DNA of 64,000 nucleotides, taken from Methylophilaceae bacterium LSUCC0717. Lineage in GTDB: Bacteria > Pseudomonadota > Gammaproteobacteria > Burkholderiales > Methylophilaceae. Positions within the stretch are counted from its first letter, which is position 1; each line of letters opens with the position of its first letter. Location of the stretch: assembly GCA_024919195.1 (NCBI GenBank), contig CP103436.1, forward strand, positions 1,054,001 through 1,118,000, given 5' to 3'. The notes beneath the pieces were generated by a model, which did not search any database, was not told the origin of the DNA, and saw only the letters and a program-made list of their open reading frames with translations. The translations under genes were made by a program, and so were the position numbers. Positions 59,259 through 64,000 of this stretch are shown here, piece after piece.

Positions 59259-60007
59259 CTAACCTCAATCTTTTTGTGGCGCATATGATTTTTAGCTTCA
59301 GTTATAGTGTATTCACCAAAATGAAATATGCTGGCTGCTAAAACTGCATCCGCTTTACCTTCTATTATGCCATCAACGAGATGATCTAAATTACCTACGC
59401 CACCAGAGGCAATAATTGGGACATCCACTTCTGATGAAATGGCAGCATTCAACTCATTGTCAAAACCAGATTTTGTTCCATCTTTATCCATACTGGTAAT
59501 TAGCAACTCCCCCGCACCTCTTCTCACCATCTCTTTTGCCCAAAAAATAGCATTTAATCCTGTTGGATTTCGCCCTCCGTGAGTAAAGATCTCCCACTCG
59601 TTTCCAGTTTTTTTTGCATCGATGGCAACAACAATACATTGAGAACCAAACCTATCCGCAGCATGAGATACAAGTGATGGGTTGTTTATGGCTGCTGTGT
59701 TAATACTGACCTTGTCTGCTCCCGCATTTAAAAGTCTCCTTACATCATTTACAGCCCTGACCCCTCCGCCAACTGTTAGAGGAATAAATACCTGCTCGGC
59801 AACACGCTCAATAATACCCAAAATCAAATCTCTATTATCTGAGCTTGCAGTGATATCAAGAAATGTTAATTCATCAGCGCCTTGGTCGTTGTATTTTTTT
59901 GCGATTTCTACCGGATCACCAGCATCAATCAAGTCGACAAAATTAACGCCTTTTACAACTCGGCCATTTGTAACATCAAGACAAGGAATAATTCTTTTCG
60001 CTAACAA
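59255..60007 (-). CDS. hisF: Imidazole glycerol phosphate synthase, cyclase subunit
   Basis: A 250-residue TIM barrel that uses ammonia from HisH to close the imidazole ring and release AICAR, which links to PurH. Catalytic Asp residues: [17 protein letters not shown] (about 7-23) and [10 protein letters not shown] (about 126-135). [16 protein letters not shown] and IIASGGVGN are the phosphate-binding blocks. Confidence 0.98.
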   Translation of the reverse strand: MLAKRIIPCLDVTNGRVVKGVNFVDLIDAGDPVEIAKKYNDQGADELTFLDITASSDNRDLILGIIERVAEQVFIPLTVGGGVRAVNDVRRLLNAGADKVSINTAAINNPSLVSHAADRFGSQCIVVAIDAKKTGNEWEIFTHGGRNPTGLNAIFWAKEMVRRGAGELLITSMDKDGTKSGFDNELNAAISSEVDVPIIASGGVGNLDHLVDGIIEGKADAVLAASIFHFGEYTITEAKNHMRHKKIEVR

Positions 60008-60011
60008 TATT

Positions 60012-60749
60012 TTATCCAGTCAGTTGCTCGGCTAGTTTATTAGCCTCACTAAAATCAAGGGTCCCTTCATATATTGACCTTCCGGCAATCACCCCTTTTA
60101 TTCCAACATTGGCTACTGCACATAAATCTTCGATATCTTTGATATTTGATAATCCTCCGCTAGCGATAATTGGGACATTTCCTCGCTCAGCTAACTCAAC
60201 TGTTGCGTCAATATTGATTCCTTCTAACATACCATCCCGTCCAATATCTGTATAAATTATTGAGGCCACTCCATAATCTTCAAATTTTTCAGCCATCTCA
60301 AATACCGTATGGCCTGTCATTTTTGCCCATCCGTTAATTGCCACCTCACCATTTTTTGCATCCAATCCTACAATAATTTGGCCTGGAAATGCAAAGCATG
60401 CCTCATGCAAAAAACCTGGGTTAGTTATTGCTGCTGTACCGATAATGACTGAATCAATTCCTGCATTAATTAAACTCTCAACGGTATCTAAATTTCTGAT
60501 GCCGCCGCCAAGTTGAATGGGAACTTCTCCCATTTCTTGTATCACCTCACGAATTACTGGTAAATTTTTTTGTTGGCCCGCAAAAGCCCCATCTAAGTCA
60601 ACTAGATGTAATCTTTTAGCGCCCTTTGATTTCCAGTGGGCAGCCATTTCTGCTGGATGTTCTGAAAATATGGTTGCCTGGTCCATTAGTCCCTGTTTAA
60701 GGCGAACACACTTTCCTTCTTTTAGATCAATCGCAGGAATTACTTGCAT
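60012..60749 (-). CDS. hisA: ProFAR isomerase
   Basis: A 245-residue TIM-barrel isomerase. [17 protein letters not shown] holds the catalytic base Asp, and [15 protein letters not shown] and [14 protein letters not shown] follow; the latter two mark HisA rather than HisF. It lies between hisH and hisF. Confidence 0.98.
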   Translation of the reverse strand: MQVIPAIDLKEGKCVRLKQGLMDQATIFSEHPAEMAAHWKSKGAKRLHLVDLDGAFAGQQKNLPVIREVIQEMGEVPIQLGGGIRNLDTVESLINAGIDSVIIGTAAITNPGFLHEACFAFPGQIIVGLDAKNGEVAINGWAKMTGHTVFEMAEKFEDYGVASIIYTDIGRDGMLEGINIDATVELAERGNVPIIASGGLSNIKDIEDLCAVANVGIKGVIAGRSIYEGTLDFSEANKLAEQLTG

Positions 60750-60752
60750 AAT

Positions 60753-61367
60753 TTAAACTTTCCATCTTGTAAAATTTTGTAATAATTGTAGCCCAGCCTG
60801 AGAGCTTTTTTCTGGATGAAATTGAACTGCAAAAATATTATCTTTACTGACAGCGCAACAAAAGGGCTTCTCATAAACACATTCACCAGCCACAAGATCT
60901 CTGCTTTGAGGCTGAACGTAATAGCTGTGGACAAAATAAAATCTCTCGTTATTAGGTATGCCATTCCACATGAAATGATTTTTAGGGCGGTGGACTTCAT
61001 TCCAACCCATATGAGGTACCTTGTTGAAATGATTTTTAGGTTTAAATTTTAAGACTCTCCCATCGATAATCCCCAACCCATTAATATTTCCCTCCTCAGA
61101 AAAATTATTTAACATTTGCAAACCAATGCATATTCCCAAAAATGGCTTATTTCTTGCCGCATCAATGACCGATTCAATTAAATTTCTTTCTGATAGCTCC
61201 CTCACACAATCAGGCATCGCTCCTTGTCCAGGGAATACTACCTTATCCGCTGCTTGTATTAATTTTGGATCAGAAGTGACTAAAATCTTTTGATTAGGCG
61301 ATACTTTTTTAAACGCATTAAAAACAGATCTAAGATTACCCATCCCATAATCAACAATTGCAATCAT
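60753..61367 (-). CDS. hisH: Imidazole glycerol phosphate synthase, amidotransferase subunit
   Basis: A 204-residue class I glutaminase that feeds ammonia to HisF. The nucleophile is in PFLGICIGLQML (Cys about 80) and the His/Glu of the triad in VQFHPEKSSQAGLQLL (about 183-198). DYGMGNLRSVFNAF opens it. Confidence 0.98.
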   Translation of the reverse strand: MIAIVDYGMGNLRSVFNAFKKVSPNQKILVTSDPKLIQAADKVVFPGQGAMPDCVRELSERNLIESVIDAARNKPFLGICIGLQMLNNFSEEGNINGLGIIDGRVLKFKPKNHFNKVPHMGWNEVHRPKNHFMWNGIPNNERFYFVHSYYVQPQSRDLVAGECVYEKPFCCAVSKDNIFAVQFHPEKSSQAGLQLLQNFTRWKV

Positions 61368-61375
61368 TGATCTTG

Positions 61376-61966
61376 CTATAAAGCCCCTTTTGTTGAAGGA
61401 AGTTGATCGGCCTGTCTTGGGTCAATGGTGAGAGCCATTCTTAGTGCTCGAGCGAATGCTTTAAAGATTGTTTCTACCTGATGATGAGCATTATCCCCCC
61501 TGAGATTATCAATATGTAAGGTAATTAATGCGTGATTGACAAAACCTTGAAAGAATTCATATATCAAGTCAACATCAAATTCCCCAATCAATGCTCTTTT
61601 GAAATTAGCGTTTAATTCAAGGCCTGGTCTACCTGAGATGTCTACTACAACTCTGGACAACGCTTCATCCAATGGAGCGTAACAGTGACCATATCGAGTA
61701 ATGCCTTTTTTATCCCCGACTGCCTTGGCAAAAGCTTGTCCCAAAGTAATACCTATATCTTCAACTGTATGATGCGCATCAATGTGTAAATCGCCCTTAG
61801 CCTGCACCTCAAGATCAATTAATCCATGACGGGCAATTTGATCAAGCATATGATCCAAAAAACCAATGCCTGATTCTAATTTGGAAATGCCTGTGCCGTC
61901 TAAATTCAAATTGATTTTGATTTGCGTTTCTTTGGTATTGCGCTCTACTGAAGAATTTCTACTCAT
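61376..61966 (-). CDS. hisB: Imidazoleglycerol-phosphate dehydratase
   Basis: A 196-residue manganese enzyme of the sixth histidine step, monofunctional (no phosphatase domain, unlike E. coli HisB). Metal-binding motifs [11 protein letters not shown] and [18 protein letters not shown] are present, and [18 protein letters not shown] is conserved. Nine bases before hisH. Confidence 0.98.
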   Translation of the reverse strand: MSRNSSVERNTKETQIKINLNLDGTGISKLESGIGFLDHMLDQIARHGLIDLEVQAKGDLHIDAHHTVEDIGITLGQAFAKAVGDKKGITRYGHCYAPLDEALSRVVVDISGRPGLELNANFKRALIGEFDVDLIYEFFQGFVNHALITLHIDNLRGDNAHHQVETIFKAFARALRMALTIDPRQADQLPSTKGAL

Positions 61967-62019
61967 AATGTCTCGTTATTATTTTTAATCAAATTTTAAC
62001 TTATATTAAACAAATTATT

Positions 62020-63087
62020 TCACTGGTTTATTATTTTTTTTAGCTCGTCAACAAATAAATCCATTTGCTGATCAGTCCCTATTGTAATTCTTAAAAAATT
62101 TTTCAATTTTTCAGGTTGATTAAAATATCTTACCAAAATACCCACATCTCTTAGTTGGGAGTAAATTGTATTTGCCGATAATGGCGATGGTGGTTGAGCA
62201 AAAATAAAATTGCCACCAGATGGCAATACAGAAAATTGAAGATTTTCTAAAGCTTTAATAAAACGATTTCTTGTTTCAATAATTTTTTTACATGTCTCAT
62301 TAAAATATTTGTCTTCCTGAAAAGAGGTGACGGATGCTTTTTGGGCAATTCTATCAAGTGGGTACGAATTAAAACTGTTTTTTATTCTTATTAATCCATC
62401 AATTAAAGTTGTATCCCCAATTGCATAACCAACTCTTAATCCTGCCAGAGATCTGGATTTTGACATAGACCTAGTCACCACTAAATTTTTATATTTTTTC
62501 ACCAAATTCACAGAAGAGTCCGTACCAAAATCAACATAAGCTTCATCTACCACAATAATGGATGATGGATTATCTTGCAGAAAATCTTCTATTTTTTTTC
62601 CGGGAATTGGAATGCCTGTTGGTGCATTTGGATTGGGAAAGATGACTGCTGAATCATCGTGATAATACAAAGATAAATCTATTTCAAAATCATTATTTAA
62701 TGGAATTTTTTGGTAACTAATGTCAAATAATTTGGCATATACCGGATAAAAGCTATAAGTGATATCAGGAAATAGTAAGTTCTTTTTATTTTTAAAAAAG
62801 CCATAAAAGATAAAAGCCAAAATTTCATCAGAACCATTGCCAACAAATACATTCGATATATCAACATCATGGTATGTTGCAATTGTGCCTCTTAAAATAT
62901 TGGACTCAGGATCTGGGTATAGATTTATTCGATCTGCTCCATGATTTTGGATCTCTTCGATAACTGTCGGTGCTGGTGGGTATGGATTTTCATTTGTATT
63001 TAATTTTAATCTTATCTCACCCTGGGGCTGCTCACCTGGGATATAAGGATCCAAATCTTTAACAAACAGGCTCCAGAATTTACTCAT
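62020..63087 (-). CDS. hisC: Histidinol-phosphate aminotransferase
   Basis: A 355-residue fold-type I PLP enzyme. [14 protein letters not shown] near the start, [10 protein letters not shown] for PLP ring contact, and the Schiff-base Lys in [21 protein letters not shown] (about residue 210). The ATG at 63087 gives the family N-terminus and overlaps hisD by 8 bp; a longer frame to 63138 lies within hisD. A 53-bp gap separates it from hisB. Confidence 0.97.
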   Translation of the reverse strand: MSKFWSLFVKDLDPYIPGEQPQGEIRLKLNTNENPYPPAPTVIEEIQNHGADRINLYPDPESNILRGTIATYHDVDISNVFVGNGSDEILAFIFYGFFKNKKNLLFPDITYSFYPVYAKLFDISYQKIPLNNDFEIDLSLYYHDDSAVIFPNPNAPTGIPIPGKKIEDFLQDNPSSIIVVDEAYVDFGTDSSVNLVKKYKNLVVTRSMSKSRSLAGLRVGYAIGDTTLIDGLIRIKNSFNSYPLDRIAQKASVTSFQEDKYFNETCKKIIETRNRFIKALENLQFSVLPSGGNFIFAQPPSPLSANTIYSQLRDVGILVRYFNQPEKLKNFLRITIGTDQQMDLFVDELKKIINQ

Positions 63088-64000
63088 CAGCCTTAACTCT
63101 GTAATCAGCTGATCTAGCATGAGCGAATAAGCCCTCACCCTCAGCCATCACTGAAGCAATTTTCCCAAGTCTTGTTGCCCCTCTCGCAGATAAATTTATG
63201 ATGCTAGATCTTTTTTGAAAATCATAGACACCCAATGGAGAAGAAAATCTTGCCGTTCTAGAGGTAGGTAATACATGATTCGGTCCAGCACAATAATCTC
63301 CAACAGACTCACATGTATTTACTCCCATAAAAATGGCGCCTGCATGATTAATATTTGTTAATAATGATTCAGGATCTTGAACAGATAATTCCAGGTGTTC
63401 TGGTGAAATGTAATTAGATACCTCGGCTGCTTCATCTAAATTATCAACCTGTATAAACAATCCCCTATTTTCTAATGAGGTGGAGATAATCTCTTTTCTT
63501 GGCATTGTATCTATCAGTTTATTAATACTGAGCATCACTTTTTCAAAGACACTATGGTCCGATGATATGAGGATTGCTTGAGCTAACTCGTCATGTTCGG
63601 CCTGAGAAAATAGATCCATCGCCAACCAGTCTGGGTTAGTCTTTCCATCGGTAATGACTAAAATTTCTGAAGGGCCAGCAATCATATCAATACCTACAGT
63701 TCCAAAAACTATTCTCTTAGCCTCTGCAACATAAGCGTTCCCTGGGCCAACGATTTTGTCAACTTGGGGAATTGTGTGCGTTCCATAAGCAAGTGCAGCA
63801 ACAGCTTGAGCGCCACCAATAGTGAATACTCGGTCCACATTGGCTACATATGCGGCTGCTAAAACTAATGCGTTTCTCTCACCATTGGGTGTTGGTACAA
63901 CCATGACAAGATTTTTTACACCTGCAACCTTTGCCGGAATTGCATTCATTAAAACTGAAGATGGATAAGATGCTTTTCCACCAGGGACATATAATCCAAC
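63080..64000 (-). CDS. hisD: Histidinol dehydrogenase, 5'-truncated by window edge
   Basis: The C-terminal 306 residues of HisD, which oxidises histidinol to histidine with NAD+ and zinc. The frame is open to base 64000 and the edge still reads [16 protein letters not shown], a conserved block, so the start lies outside. [21 protein letters not shown], zinc-ligand [15 protein letters not shown] and the catalytic EHLEL (about 63390) with GAIFMG are present. It heads the visible part of the his operon. Confidence 0.98.
   Translation of the reverse strand, partial: VGLYVPGGKASYPSSVLMNAIPAKVAGVKNLVMVVPTPNGERNALVLAAAYVANVDRVFTIGGAQAVAALAYGTHTIPQVDKIVGPGNAYVAEAKRIVFGTVGIDMIAGPSEILVITDGKTNPDWLAMDLFSQAEHDELAQAILISSDHSVFEKVMLSINKLIDTMPRKEIISTSLENRGLFIQVDNLDEAAEVSNYISPEHLELSVQDPESLLTNINHAGAIFMGVNTCESVGDYCAGPNHVLPTSRTARFSSPLGVYDFQKRSSIINLSARGATRLGKIASVMAEGEGLFAHARSADYRVKADE

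Noticed and set aside
59255-60749. hisF and hisA as a recent tandem duplication
   Set aside because: They are the ancient, universally distinct TIM-barrel paralogues, each with its own signature motifs.

Overview
The window is a gene-dense, low-GC stretch of bacterial chromosome made almost wholly of core genes. Protein similarity and gene order point to a betaproteobacterium with a streamlined genome. The order tRNA(Thr-Tyr-Gly-Thr)-tuf-tRNA-Trp-secE-nusG-rplKAJL-rpoBC-rpsLG-fusA-tuf-rpsJ...rplQ, and the order hisDCBHAFIE-hinT-tatABC-petABC-sspAB, are both familiar from that class. The low GC, very short or negative intergenic distances, and fis/purH/hemF content fit the marine or freshwater Methylophilaceae (OM43/Methylopumilus-like). 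That placement is my inference; no 16S rRNA gene lies in the window.

Layout. (1) 1-9701, + strand: 3' part of polA, a MoCF/CinA-like protein, dusB-fis, purH-purD, a TsaC/YrdC-family protein, hemF and an APC permease. (2) 9693-16433, mostly - strand: a small cytochrome c, a hexose-6-phosphate mutarotase, ilvD, lgt (+), ybdD-cstA and a DUF429 protein. (3) 16452-18544, + strand: coaBC-dut and rpmB-rpmG. (4) 18550-21238, - strand: mgtE-mscS. (5) 21293-53449, - strand: a 32 kb block with the gene-expression machinery (tRNAs, two tuf copies, secE/nusG, L11/L1/L10/L12, rpoBC, then the str, S10, spc and alpha ribosomal operons). Candidate promoters, terminators and leader structures can be seen at the operon joints. 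(6) 53457-64000, - strand: sspB-sspA, petCBA (bc1 complex), tatCBA, hinT, and the histidine operon hisE,I,F,A,H,B,C,D; hisD runs off the right edge.

How the genes work together. Region 5 supplies RNA polymerase, ribosomal proteins, elongation factors and the SecYE translocon. Region 6 links a compact Tat translocase to the operon of the bc1 complex, whose Rieske subunit carries a twin-arginine signal, and makes histidine. Regions 1-4 cover purine, heme, branched-chain amino acid, CoA, lipoprotein and dUTP metabolism, Mg2+ and osmotic homeostasis, and carbon/peptide uptake.

I found no mobile element, CRISPR array, toxin-antitoxin pair, phage gene or defence locus, and I do not claim a new multi-gene system. 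The points most worth a second look are: a perfect 27-bp tandem repeat that builds an Ala/Lys-rich tail on L17, with a related tail on S3; a candidate promoter, operator-like palindrome and attenuator hairpin between rpsJ and rplC; two apparently identical tuf genes whose shared segment includes the last codons of fusA; a reduced Tat system whose TatC lacks two normally conserved glutamates; and two divergent gene pairs with a shared -10 core that would make lgt and coaBC mRNAs leaderless.
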